A stretch of DNA of 34,239 nucleotides, taken from IMG/VR virus record IMGVR_UViG_3300026518_000035, positions 1 through 34,239 of that record; one strand, given 5' to 3'. Below the pieces are notes generated by a model. It ran no database searches. It was not told the origin of the DNA and worked only from the letters and a program-made list of their open reading frames with translations. Of the stretch, positions 5,700 through 13,384 are shown piece after piece (position 1 is the stretch's first letter; every line of letters begins with the position of its first letter). A program made the position numbers and the translations under genes. The DNA is from a virus.

Positions 5700-5977
5700 C
5701 ACATGCAGAGCAATTCTTGGACAATTGGCATGCTGAATATGAGGAGACTATGGGCGAGAAATGTGAGCCTAGTTTTGATTCATGCAGGTGCTTCTATTCA
5801 GAAATAAAGAGCATCCCGCACCAGTTGTTTGATGATGGCAGCGTAGTTGTGAACTACCGTGACTGTACGGGCAAGCTGCACTATGTAGCCCTATGCTCTG
5901 CCAGCGAGCTGGACAATGAGTGGGACATGGCGTGGACATGCCATGGACATAGCTACCTGATGCAGCCACTCTTTTAA
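5696..5977 (+). CDS. Small acidic phage protein, last gene of rightward operon
   Basis: A 93-residue protein starting MTHAEQFLDNWHAEYEE. It has five Cys, a C-R-C pair near residues 30-32, and a His-rich end (TCHGHSYLMQPLF). AAGGAG stands about 9 bases before the ATG, which overlaps the previous stop. The 21-bp terminator hairpin begins 20 bases after its stop. No family recognised. Confidence 0.7.
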   Translation: MTHAEQFLDNWHAEYEETMGEKCEPSFDSCRCFYSEIKSIPHQLFDDGSVVVNYRDCTGKLHYVALCSASELDNEWDMAWTCHGHSYLMQPLF

Positions 5978-5996
5978 GCTGCCTGTGCGGCAGTGA

Positions 5997-6044
5997 ACAA
6001 AAAGAAACCCTGCAAGCTTCACGGCTTGCAGGGTTTCTTTTTGT
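5997..6044. terminator. Bidirectional intrinsic terminator between convergent operons
   Basis: Perfect 21-bp arms (5997-6017 and 6024-6044) with a 6-base loop. The stem ends in CTTTTTGT on the plus strand and in the equivalent T-run on the minus strand, so it can stop transcripts from both sides. It lies between the rightward operon (stop 5977) and the leftward replication operon (stop 6019). The leftward gene's stop codon is in the loop. Confidence 0.92.
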
Positions 6045-6417
6045 GTTCAATATATTGTTGCAGCGCGTGTACCTGCAACACCAGCGAGCAAACAACACGC
6101 GCCCACTGCGGTACAGGGGCATTGCCTGTTCGCCACTTATCCAAGCAACTGCGCCCCACACCAAGGAAGCATGCGACTTCCTTCACTTGCCAACCAATGC
6201 CGCGCAATGCGCCCACAGGGTCGGCGACTTCATGGGCGGGATACCTAGCCGCATTTGCTGGCAGTTGGCAGGCGCGACACAACTGGACATACTCAACAAT
6301 CCATTTACGCACTCCGCCCTTTTCCCACAAGCGCGATATATGCAACCGCCGCCGCAGGGCTTCATCTGAAACGAAGCCAGCAGAGTGGCGCAACCTGCGC
6401 CACTCTGCCATGGTCAT
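6019..6417 (-). CDS. Helix-turn-helix DNA-binding protein, probable regulator
   Basis: A 132-residue protein at the end of the leftward operon. The C-terminal third has VKEVACFLGVGRSCLDKWRT (about residues 79-98), a clear helix-turn-helix pattern; the N-terminal part also has a basic helix (EALRRRLHISRLW) that could be a second DNA-binding unit. ATG 6417 is 2 bases after the previous stop; a GTG at 6423 is an in-frame alternative. The last residues (HKKKPCKP) are encoded by one arm of the terminator stem. A phage transcription regulator is the likely role; its target is unknown. Confidence 0.65.
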   Translation of the reverse strand: MTMAEWRRLRHSAGFVSDEALRRRLHISRLWEKGGVRKWIVEYVQLCRACQLPANAARYPAHEVADPVGALRGIGWQVKEVACFLGVGRSCLDKWRTGNAPVPQWARVVCSLVLQVHALQQYIEHKKKPCKP

Positions 6418-6419
6418 GC

Positions 6420-6809
6420 TCACGATTGCAGCCACTTGACCACGCCCGCACGCCCTTGGATATGCGCCTTCCATGCAAAATCCATCTTCTGGATACCAGT
6501 ACAAGCCCCCTTGAACAAGAAAACATCTGCATCAACTTGAACAAGCGTGTAGCCCTTGCCCCCTGCATCATCCAATGAACCAAGCCACTCGACTTGCCCC
6601 ATGCGCATACCCACATTGACCACGGTGGTTGGTCGCACTGGCAAGCATGGTATGCACTTCAACTCAACCCAATGCACCTGCCCTGACTTATCTAAGAACA
6701 TCAAATCTGGAATACCTGGCGTGAACTTGTCTTCAAATCGCTGGTAGAAAGCCTTTCCCTCTTTCAGTTTGCTGGTTACCCATCGCGCCAGTGCGCGCTC
6801 ACTCGCCAT
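6420..6809 (-). CDS. PD-(D/E)XK nuclease, VRR-NUC-like
   Basis: A 129-residue single-domain nuclease. The active-site pattern is visible: an acidic helix (YQRFEDKF, about residues 22-29), GIPD (32-35) and VELK (48-51), giving the D35, E49, K51 set expected of this fold. This arrangement is that of VRR-NUC and related junction or structure-specific nucleases. In a phage such enzymes resolve branched DNA before packaging, or degrade host DNA; the sequence does not decide. ATG 6809 is used because GAGG precedes it; the upstream in-frame TTG is less likely. It overlaps the preceding gene by 11 bases. Confidence 0.75.
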   Translation of the reverse strand: MASERALARWVTSKLKEGKAFYQRFEDKFTPGIPDLMFLDKSGQVHWVELKCIPCLPVRPTTVVNVGMRMGQVEWLGSLDDAGGKGYTLVQVDADVFLFKGACTGIQKMDFAWKAHIQGRAGVVKWLQS

Positions 6810-7284
6810 GTAGGTTTGCCTCAATGTTGATACTGCGTTCCATTACATCATCATAGAAACTGCAAAAACGAACAACACCGTGCCAATGTTTGATTAGCTG
6901 GTCGGTGGTGTTCACATAGTCAAACACCATTTGCTGTAACAAATCTTCAATGCGCTGTACCTCGTGCATGTAGGTTTGCTCCGCTTCTTGGAACTCATGC
7001 ACCGCAGCCATCATTTCAGGCGTTGTTTCAGGTGCTTGGATAGGCACAGGCTTAGGTGTGCTGAAAACCACATCAAAACCATCCACCACCACTGACCCAA
7101 CATACTGCTTAAAGTTCACAGGAAGCTCGCTAAGAGCTTTTCTGGCATCCTTCGGTACGATGGCATCATATACGCGCTCACCAAGCTCTAAACGCGCATT
7201 GTCCAGCACCTTCTTAGCGCCACCAAGCTCGAACGCCACCACACTATCAACAATCTCTCTTTTAATTGTCTCATTCAACCGCAT
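6799..7284 (-). CDS. Conserved phage protein of unknown function
   Basis: A 161-residue protein starting MRLNETIKREIVDSVVAF. The N-terminal half is helical and charged (KKVLDNARLELGERVYDAIV), followed by a Pro-rich short strand region (STPKPVPIQAPETTP) and a long C-terminal helix. The first 60 residues faintly recall a nucleotide-modification-associated phage family (Nmad5), but I cannot confirm that. ATG 7284 follows AAGGAG with ideal spacing; the upstream extension to 7362 would add a spurious hydrophobic stretch inside the preceding gene. Confidence 0.65.
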   Translation of the reverse strand: MRLNETIKREIVDSVVAFELGGAKKVLDNARLELGERVYDAIVPKDARKALSELPVNFKQYVGSVVVDGFDVVFSTPKPVPIQAPETTPEMMAAVHEFQEAEQTYMHEVQRIEDLLQQMVFDYVNTTDQLIKHWHGVVRFCSFYDDVMERSINIEANLHGE

Positions 7285-7639
7285 TATACTTCTCCTTAAC
7301 AACGCCACCACCGCTACAGTACCCACAATCACTACCACCCATCTCATCTTGGCATTCGCCATCGCAGGCTGGGCAATACACTAGCCCATGATTACTCAGC
7401 ATGGTTCGGTATAGCTTACCTGCTGGCGCAGACAGTTTCCAGTCTGGGCTTCGTAGGCGATATATTTCAATACGCTTACCCTTATTCTCACCGCGCACAT
7501 ACTCACCCTTTAGGTACTTGCCGTTAGGTGATAGCATGATGATGCCAATGCTAGGGGATATGCGGGCTGTTACCGTTAGCGTGCGCCCCTGTTCATTTAT
7601 TAGCACTACATTCTGACTTACTTTGTTGTCCTTATTCAT
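7271..7639 (-). CDS. Small protein with DnaJ-like Cys-rich zinc-finger tail
   Basis: A 122-residue protein starting MNKDNKVSQNVVLIN. The N-terminal part is beta-rich. The C-terminus carries CPACDGEC and CGYCSGGG (about residues 89-113), two CxxCxGxx half-motifs like those of the DnaJ zinc-finger repeat, presumably binding one zinc ion. Such short zinc modules are common in phage proteins of unknown role. It overlaps both neighbours (8 bases at its start, 14 at its end). Confidence 0.65.
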   Translation of the reverse strand: MNKDNKVSQNVVLINEQGRTLTVTARISPSIGIIMLSPNGKYLKGEYVRGENKGKRIEIYRLRSPDWKLSAPAGKLYRTMLSNHGLVYCPACDGECQDEMGGSDCGYCSGGGVVKEKYNAVE

Positions 7640-7988
7640 CACTCCCACCGTTGACTATGAAGTCCCTGACCTCATCTAACACGCTCACCATGTCCGACTT
7701 AGTGAAACGGTCTTGTAGAACTGTTAGCGTGCAGCTCCCATCCTCTAGCTTAAGCTCCACCGCAGGTGTCCCATGAATACACACACCGAACCGCATATAT
7801 TCAGGCGTATCATGTACAGGGGTCAGTTCGCTGATTAGGTAAGAGCTGCGTAGCCCATTAGATTCAAGCACGCCTACCTCATGTAGCGACCCTGCATCTA
7901 TTAGCTCACGCTCTCGCCGTGTAACTACTACTCGCCCAACCCTCCCTGAGGGCAGCCGTACTTGTGTGTTGTTCCTGATGGCTTTCAT
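7632..7988 (-). CDS. Small phage protein of unknown function
   Basis: A 118-residue protein starting MKAIRNNTQVRLPSGRVGRV. The N-terminal 55 residues read as a small beta barrel; the C-terminus VSVLDEVRDFIVNG is a helix. The C-terminal half resembles that of the gene at 8556-8849 (SRQEIILALDAVKDWLAKEG), suggesting two related proteins two genes apart. GGAGG lies upstream, and the start overlaps the preceding stop (TAATG). Confidence 0.65.
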   Translation of the reverse strand: MKAIRNNTQVRLPSGRVGRVVVTRRERELIDAGSLHEVGVLESNGLRSSYLISELTPVHDTPEYMRFGVCIHGTPAVELKLEDGSCTLTVLQDRFTKSDMVSVLDEVRDFIVNGGSDE

Positions 7989-8563
7989 TATCTCTTACCT
8001 CCATTATCTTCTAGTTCGTTGTAAACTAGCTTAGCATAGCCTGCAATATCCAGCCAGCTATCTGCATACGCAGCATCACCATTTGTGATTCGTGCTAATT
8101 TGGAGCATATCATATCAATAGCTTCCTGCTGGCTTGGGCTAAGCTCCGCTTGATTTAGTATAACCTTCAATGCTTGGGCTGTGGCTGCTACACCCTTAAA
8201 ATCACCATATACCCTACCGCGCTGTGCTAGTGTATCTGTTACCTTATCATCCTTAATTGCTTCAGGCTCTACCATCGCACCCTCCTTATTTTTATCGTAT
8301 GTAGCTTTAAGCTTATTATATGCTACGCTAGCCGCTGTCTCACAATCTAGGCATATAAATCTGGCATACCATGTGTTCACTACGCCATGTTGGCAGCTAT
8401 GATTACTGCAATGCCCTGATGGCGTAGGCAGCTTAAGCTTCCCTCTTACAAACACGCCACAAGATAGGCATACATCAGCCTTACAGGGGGCTAGGCGGGC
8501 AACCGCCTTTGCAGCGCAGTTGTAGCATACCTTATACCCCATCTTATCATCCTTATTACTCAT
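7988..8563 (-). CDS. Zinc-ribbon protein with DUF6378-like domain
   Basis: A 191-residue, two-part protein. The N-terminus has paired cysteines CYNC (13-16), CLSC (32-35), CSNHSC and CLDC (to about 75), likely two zinc ribbons. The C-terminal part (about 108-185) has TLAQRGRVYGDF, SKLARITNGD and DSWLDIAGYAKLV, a layout I recognise as the phage domain DUF6378, of unknown function. The zinc ribbon could bring the domain to nucleic acid. AGGAGGG lies upstream and the start overlaps the preceding stop. CTAG tetranucleotides are unusually frequent here. Confidence 0.75.
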   Translation of the reverse strand: MSNKDDKMGYKVCYNCAAKAVARLAPCKADVCLSCGVFVRGKLKLPTPSGHCSNHSCQHGVVNTWYARFICLDCETAASVAYNKLKATYDKNKEGAMVEPEAIKDDKVTDTLAQRGRVYGDFKGVAATAQALKVILNQAELSPSQQEAIDMICSKLARITNGDAAYADSWLDIAGYAKLVYNELEDNGGKR

Positions 8564-8849
8564 TATCCCTTCCCTCCTTAGCTAGCCAGTCCTTAACTGC
8601 ATCTAGGGCTAGTATAATCTCCTGCCTAGACGCATAGTCGTGAGTGCTAAGCAGGCACAGTCCAGTCTTCCCACGCTTATATACTTCCTCCAGCGTGAAC
8701 ATAGGCTTACCGTCCACTGCGAACTTGACCCCTATTACCGTGGTATCCACTACAGGCGGCACTAGCCCAACCTTTATGTGCTTTGCAGCCTCTTCCAATT
8801 TTGATACTCTCACTAGCTCTTGCATTTTCTCACTACTACATCTACTCAT
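8556..8849 (-). CDS. Small phage protein of unknown function
   Basis: A 97-residue protein starting MSRCSSEKMQEL. It has a helical start, a beta-rich middle (TTVIGVKFAVDGKPMFTL) and a C-terminal helix with LALDAVKDWLAKEG that parallels the end of the protein encoded at 7632-7988. A shared ancestor or partner-binding helix is possible. AGGAGATAATA precedes the ATG. About 83 bases without a gene separate it from the next gene upstream. Confidence 0.65.
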   Translation of the reverse strand: MSRCSSEKMQELVRVSKLEEAAKHIKVGLVPPVVDTTVIGVKFAVDGKPMFTLEEVYKRGKTGLCLLSTHDYASRQEIILALDAVKDWLAKEGRDNE

Positions 8850-8932
8850 TATTATCTCCTAGCCTTCATTATATATGCTAGCTGGGCATTCATTGCCATG
8901 AATTACCCGTATGCTCTGGAACCCTTACAGGT

Positions 8933-9214
8933 TCAACACTCCAATTTCCACTTGCTGCTCATAATATAATCCACATAACCTTCCGCCTCCTCCCTACCAT
9001 ACGGCTTTATAATCTGCACTAACCTACCCATATTATCTACCACCTTTATCCCATCAACATCATTGCTTAATCTAATCGCATTAGGTATGCAGGCTTTACC
9101 CTTGGGGAACACTATCCATGACTGCTGCCAGTACCTATTCCCGCCCCTGCCGATACACTCCTTCCGATACACCCGAAGGGCATCACCCTTGTTTAGCATC
9201 ACGCCCTTAGTCAT
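8933..9214 (-). CDS. Small basic phage protein of unknown function
   Basis: A 93-residue protein starting MTKGVMLNKGDALRVYRKE. It is beta-rich, with Trp at several positions (YWQQSWIVFPKGKAC, SSKWKLEC). ATG 9214 overlaps the stop of the tiny gene upstream (ATGA); a second ATG at 9199 also has a fair ribosome site. No domain recognised. Confidence 0.6.
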   Translation of the reverse strand: MTKGVMLNKGDALRVYRKECIGRGGNRYWQQSWIVFPKGKACIPNAIRLSNDVDGIKVVDNMGRLVQIIKPYGREEAEGYVDYIMSSKWKLEC

Positions 9215-9321
9215 GCCTGCCGAAGCCTTGCATAATAGGCGCGGGACTTTGCTAACCCTGCCTGCCGCCGCCCCCTTATCTCTCTGTTTCGCAGTCTCAT
9301 GCTCTCTCTAGCATTCCGCAT
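9211..9321 (-). CDS. Tiny arginine-rich protein
   Basis: A 36-residue open frame starting MRNARESMRLRNREIRGRRQ and ending YYARLRQA. About a third of the residues are Arg, and the chain would form one amphipathic helix. GGGGGAG lies just before the ATG, and the stop shares ATGA with the next gene's start. The ribosome site and coupling argue it is translated. The composition suggests nucleic acid binding, which is inference only. Confidence 0.5.
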   Translation of the reverse strand: MRNARESMRLRNREIRGRRQAGLAKSRAYYARLRQA

Positions 9322-9377
9322 AACTCCCCCACTATTTTATTTAACACACCCCGACTTACGCTTATTGACCAGCACCC

Positions 9378-9581
9378 TCATTGACATCTCCATTGATGAC
9401 CTGTGTCGTCATACATTGTCACAAGCGACTGGTGGCTTACTTTGTACAAGTACCCATTCAAGCAAACCTGTGTCAGTGGCGCACTCTCGTAGCCGTGGTC
9501 AAAGAGTGCATGGGCGAACACAATCAACGCCCATGCACTCCATGCAACCACCAACACCCATGGTATCTCACTTCTCATCAT
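9378..9581 (-). CDS. Small membrane-anchored protein
   Basis: A 67-residue protein starting MMRSEIPWVLVVAW. Residues 7-25 (PWVLVVAWSAWALIVFAHA) form one hydrophobic segment, either a signal anchor or an uncleaved signal sequence. The remaining 40 polar residues (two Cys, CLNGYLYKV, TMYDDTGHQWRCQ) would be periplasmic if the N-terminus is inside. Small proteins of this plan are common in phages. The start overlaps the preceding gene's end. Confidence 0.65.
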   Translation of the reverse strand: MMRSEIPWVLVVAWSAWALIVFAHALFDHGYESAPLTQVCLNGYLYKVSHQSLVTMYDDTGHQWRCQ

Positions 9582-9726
9582 GTGGCTCCAGCATCTTGGC
9601 GTACTTCCCCAAGGGCACATTTACCCTATCCCGAAGAACTGTGCGAACCAACTCACAGTCATGTGTTTGTAGAAAATTGGGACGACCAGATAGCTTACCA
9701 CACTTCGGACACTTACGAATTGCCAT
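9568..9726 (-). CDS. Very small zinc-finger protein
   Basis: A 52-residue protein starting MAIRKCPKCGKLSGR. CPKC (6-9) and HDC (near 22-24) form a plausible C2HC zinc site. The tail is a charged helix (LVRTVLRDRVNVPLGKYAKML). ATG 9726 is chosen over an upstream ATG at 9828 because the longer form would read a Cys/Arg-rich shadow of the neighbouring gene. The overlap with that gene is 14 bases. Confidence 0.55.
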   Translation of the reverse strand: MAIRKCPKCGKLSGRPNFLQTHDCELVRTVLRDRVNVPLGKYAKMLEPHDEK

Positions 9727-9961
9727 CGGTGAGCTGATTGATAGCCGCTTCCAGCACTGATGTGATTGGCAGCATCTTGATTGCATACAGCGCCATTGCC
9801 TGCACTGCCTGCTGTGCAGTCTCATCACTCATGCCATCAGGAAACGCGCGTGTGCATAGGCACTTCTCACTGTCTTCTGACTGCGTGACGCAGAAGTATG
9901 CGAATCCTTTGCCTTCTCCTTTGATTGTCACATCAATGCTTCCTTGTTTGTCTTCTGTCAT
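9713..9961 (-). CDS. Small acidic phage protein of unknown function
   Basis: An 82-residue protein starting MTEDKQGSIDVTIKGEG. A beta-rich first half (FAYFCVTQSED) is followed by a helix (ETAQQAVQAMALYAIKMLP). GGAGG lies 5 bases before ATG 9961; an in-frame ATG at 9973 would contain the ribosome site itself. It follows the polymerase gene after about 80 bases. No family recognised. Confidence 0.65.
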   Translation of the reverse strand: MTEDKQGSIDVTIKGEGKGFAYFCVTQSEDSEKCLCTRAFPDGMSDETAQQAVQAMALYAIKMLPITSVLEAAINQLTDGNS

Positions 9962-10040
9962 ATTATCCTCCATGTATTACCTACGCGAACAGTAACGCCA
10001 TAACATTAAGTGTTCATTAAATACGAAGCACCACCTTCTG

Positions 10041-11885
10041 TCATTCCAGATGACCCCAATCATCGCCCATATCTATCTCTGCTAGAAGCGGTACTTTTAG
10101 GTCAGGAAAATCCTCCATCGCCGCCTTCACATCCTGCATAGCTTCCATCCCACCGTCCGCAGGGACAGAGAAATCCAGCTCATCATGCACTGTTAGCATA
10201 GGTGCACCAAGGACATCCAGTAAACCACCCTCATACAGCCGAACCATTGCACACTTCATTATGTCAGCAGAGCTTCCCTGAAAGAGCGCGTTCATCGCTT
10301 TGTGCATCTGCGCTCTCTTTACACCACCACGACCCGCAACGGCTTCAACGGCTTCTTCCCTGCTGCGGAAGCGACCAAGCTCCTGCGAGAGTTCCCAGTT
10401 GCTCGGCTCCCAGAAGGGGAACCTGTGCCTGCGCCCCAAGTATCCGCGCAAGTATCCACGACTCCCTGCCGCCGCTTGGATGGCTGCGCCTGTTGACTGG
10501 ATGTAGGGGGCCATTTTTGCATAGTCAGTCCTGAACGCCTTTGCTTCAGTCACAGTGCAGTGCAATGTCTCAGCGGTTGCTCGGATGCCCTGCCCATACA
10601 ACTGACTAAAGTTCAGTCCCTTCGCCATTTTCCTAGTCAACCCTGTCATGTCAGCTACCACCTGATGGAAATCAGTGGTTGGGTCTTTGGCAAACAGGTC
10701 GCGAACAGCATTTGAACCTTGTCCTTGCGCATAGTGAACAAGCATTCGATATTCCACAGAACTGTAATCAATCTTTGCCCACTTCTCGCCGTCATCGGGG
10801 ATGAACAAGCCGCGTAACATGGGCGCAAATACAGGGTCTCTTGACGGTATGTTCTGTAGGTTTGGTCGCGATGAACTGAACCGCCCTGACACCGTCCCGC
10901 CCTCATCCGAGCGTAGTGGATGGAAGTCGCAGTGGAGCCTGCCTTCATGCAGATAAGACATATACCCATCCACAAATGTGGATTTCATTTTGGCATAACC
11001 ACGAACTTTGACGATTAGTTGAGCCGCCTCCGCAGGGCATGACTCAAGGAACTGTTTAGTGAAGGATGGGTTACCCTTCGCGGTTGTCGGGTACTCCTGA
11101 CCGATGCTCTCAAACAAGCGAATCAAATCGCTCTTAATGTTCACATCGACATGAAACCCTGCTGCCTCGTCTAGGTTCTCTTGCGCAATCACCACACCCT
11201 TGTTAAAAAAGATACGGCAGTCGTGCAGGTGTTCCTCGTTAATGCGAACACCACGAAACTTCATGTCCAAGAGCAGCGGTATCAAGCGGTGCTCAATGCT
11301 GCACACGCGACCTAGCTCTTGCTCCTTGATGATAACCAACTGCTTCTCACGAATACGCAACGGGAGGTCAACATCACCCTTTGCGTATTCTGCAACCAGC
11401 TCAATCGGGGCACGGTATATGTTTGCTCGCTGATTCTGGTCAGGTTTCCCGCCGAAGTTCTTGGCGCAATAATCATACAGGGCATCGCCCTTTTTGCGCT
11501 CACCAAGGTACTTGTCCGCTATGGAATCAAGACTGTACCTGCGTGCATGTTCATCAATGAGTGCTTCTGCAAACTGCACATCAAAAAACGGCGGCTTGAA
11601 TGCCATGCCCTCAGAGCGCAACCATGCAAGGTCATACATGATGTTCGCGCCAACAAGGGTTGCGCCAGTGGTCAGGTTTTTAGCACACCAGCGGCGCAAC
11701 TGTCTGGCAGTGTAGTGCCTGCCATCAATCGGAAAATACCAGCGCCTGCCGTCAGGAACACCCACTGCAATACCTAATATCCTGCCATCATGTCTGTAGT
11801 GCCCTGCACCTTTCTTTTTCAGGTTTGGGTCATAAGTCTCTAAATCAATAGCAATGACTTTCTGGTCAGTTAGGTCAGGTAGCAT
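10041..11885 (-). CDS. DNA polymerase, family A, with 3'-5' exonuclease domain
   Basis: The replicative polymerase of the phage, 614 residues. N-terminal proofreading domain: VIAIDLETYD (D14, E16), LVGANIMYDLAWL and YAKGDVDLPL give the DEDD set. Polymerase domain: motif A KIDYSSVEYRML at about 370-381, motif B RKMAKGLNFSQLYG at about 416-430, motif C TVHDELDF at about 563-570. No 5'-3' exonuclease domain is present, as usual for phage family A enzymes. ATG 11885 has GGGAGG 7 bases upstream, inside the end of the helicase gene, which it overlaps by 11 bases. All catalytic motifs look intact. Confidence 0.95.
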   Translation of the reverse strand: MLPDLTDQKVIAIDLETYDPNLKKKGAGHYRHDGRILGIAVGVPDGRRWYFPIDGRHYTARQLRRWCAKNLTTGATLVGANIMYDLAWLRSEGMAFKPPFFDVQFAEALIDEHARRYSLDSIADKYLGERKKGDALYDYCAKNFGGKPDQNQRANIYRAPIELVAEYAKGDVDLPLRIREKQLVIIKEQELGRVCSIEHRLIPLLLDMKFRGVRINEEHLHDCRIFFNKGVVIAQENLDEAAGFHVDVNIKSDLIRLFESIGQEYPTTAKGNPSFTKQFLESCPAEAAQLIVKVRGYAKMKSTFVDGYMSYLHEGRLHCDFHPLRSDEGGTVSGRFSSSRPNLQNIPSRDPVFAPMLRGLFIPDDGEKWAKIDYSSVEYRMLVHYAQGQGSNAVRDLFAKDPTTDFHQVVADMTGLTRKMAKGLNFSQLYGQGIRATAETLHCTVTEAKAFRTDYAKMAPYIQSTGAAIQAAAGSRGYLRGYLGRRHRFPFWEPSNWELSQELGRFRSREEAVEAVAGRGGVKRAQMHKAMNALFQGSSADIMKCAMVRLYEGGLLDVLGAPMLTVHDELDFSVPADGGMEAMQDVKAAMEDFPDLKVPLLAEIDMGDDWGHLE

Positions 11886-13383
11886 AGCCATACCTCCCTT
11901 GCTGCTCTACATAGTACAGGTTTTTCTTTGCGCGTGTCGTAGCTACATACAAGCACCGCCACTCGTTGTCTGCATCGCAGCCGCCGTTGTCCATAGCAGT
12001 GGTCGAGCGCTTCGATGTGTCCAGTAGTACCGCCACATTGTCCGCCTCGCCGCCCTTAACTGCGTGGATTGTGCCGACAAATATGCGCGGCGTGCCTGTC
12101 ACCTGCTCTTTGTTGGCTAGGCAACGGCGCATGTACTGCACCATTGCAGCATCTGCTCGTGTGAAAACATCAAACCAGTGGTGCAGGAACGCATCACAAC
12201 CAACACCATACTGTGTCACAAGCTGTGATGAATTGAGGGGCGTACTACCATCAAGGACACGCTTACGCGCCCCTCGCTTGTACTGAATGCCCACTGCCAT
12301 GAATGACAGCATGTTATCAATGGCAGTGGGGGTTTCTGTACCGCCTGATGACAAGTTTATTTGTGCCTTAACTGCACGCACTAGGTCTTGGTCAAGGCTG
12401 ATTCCCTCTTTCGAGCGGAAAAGTAAGCCACGCTCAATGAGGTGTTCTTCGTAGCGTTTTAGCAGGTAATTGTTCCGTGCAATGAGCATCCAATCCCCTG
12501 CATCAAGAGGCAGGTCATCAACATCTGCCACTGTTGTGACGCTGCCGCCAACACTGTGTGCTTCCCACTTCTTAGGGACACGGTCATGTATGTTAAGCAG
12601 TATGTCGTTGGCTGCATCGAACACTGCACTCGGTAATCGGTAGCTGTGCTCAAGGACTTCACAATCCCCCGAGAACGACACAAAGTCTTCGTGTGTCGCC
12701 CCAGTAAATCCGAAAATAGCTTGGTCATCATCGCCTGCTGCGATTATCTGATGTGCGGTAGCTCCTAGAACTTCTGCTGCTCGCCACTGTAGCTGCGGCA
12801 TGTCTTGGGCTTCATCGAGGATGAGCAGGTCAAGCGCAGGGGATGTGGTCACCTGCTCCAGCATGTCAGTGAAATCGACCTTGTGCATGTTCTCCTTCCA
12901 CTGCGCCCACCCTCTGTTGATGAACTCACACACCTCCCATGACACGCCTTGGTACTCCTCCCACACTTCCTTTAGGTCACGGCACGCATTCCGTGCAACC
13001 GCACCAATTCGCAGGGCGCAACCGCCATCATCTTCATCTGCATCACGCAGTGATTCCTCTGAATCACCCGAAGGGTTCCTTACCGTTGTCCCAATCCAAT
13101 CAGCAAACGCTCTGTAGTCGCGCCATGTGACAACCTGTGCTTTAGCCACACCGTTCAATCTATAGCAGGCTGAATGGATGGTTGTGAACCACGGCGCATC
13201 ATCTGCGTTTATTCCCAGCGTGGTGCATGTTCGTGTAAGCGCCTCTTGCGCACCTTTTTTGGTGTGTGACATGAACCCGATGCGCTCAATGGGTGTTCCC
13301 GCTGCCACTGCTTCTGCTACTATCTTAATCAACCTAGTTGTTTTGCCGCAACCAGGCGACCCGTAGATGACTTTCTTTGTCAT
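11875..13383 (-). CDS. UvrD/Rep-like superfamily 1 DNA helicase
   Basis: A 502-residue ATP-driven helicase. Motif I GSPGCGKTT (8-16), Ia FMSHTKKGAQEAL (37-49), II LILDEAQD (187-194), III AAGDDDQAIFGF (215-226), IV LEHSYRLP, V GTIHAVKGGEADN (437-449), VI YVATTRAKK (479-487). It is shorter than UvrD (about 720), lacking much of the accessory insertions. Placed directly upstream of the polymerase gene, which it overlaps, it is the likely partner in replication or recombination. AAGGAG precedes the ATG. No DnaB-type helicase is visible in the window. Confidence 0.93.
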   Translation of the reverse strand: MTKKVIYGSPGCGKTTRLIKIVAEAVAAGTPIERIGFMSHTKKGAQEALTRTCTTLGINADDAPWFTTIHSACYRLNGVAKAQVVTWRDYRAFADWIGTTVRNPSGDSEESLRDADEDDGGCALRIGAVARNACRDLKEVWEEYQGVSWEVCEFINRGWAQWKENMHKVDFTDMLEQVTTSPALDLLILDEAQDMPQLQWRAAEVLGATAHQIIAAGDDDQAIFGFTGATHEDFVSFSGDCEVLEHSYRLPSAVFDAANDILLNIHDRVPKKWEAHSVGGSVTTVADVDDLPLDAGDWMLIARNNYLLKRYEEHLIERGLLFRSKEGISLDQDLVRAVKAQINLSSGGTETPTAIDNMLSFMAVGIQYKRGARKRVLDGSTPLNSSQLVTQYGVGCDAFLHHWFDVFTRADAAMVQYMRRCLANKEQVTGTPRIFVGTIHAVKGGEADNVAVLLDTSKRSTTAMDNGGCDADNEWRCLYVATTRAKKNLYYVEQQGRYGYAT

Positions 13384-13384
13384 A

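Noticed and set aside
9215-9760. Plus-strand frames opposite the small leftward genes
   Set aside because: They are shadows: no ribosome sites, and the minus-strand frames show start-stop coupling.
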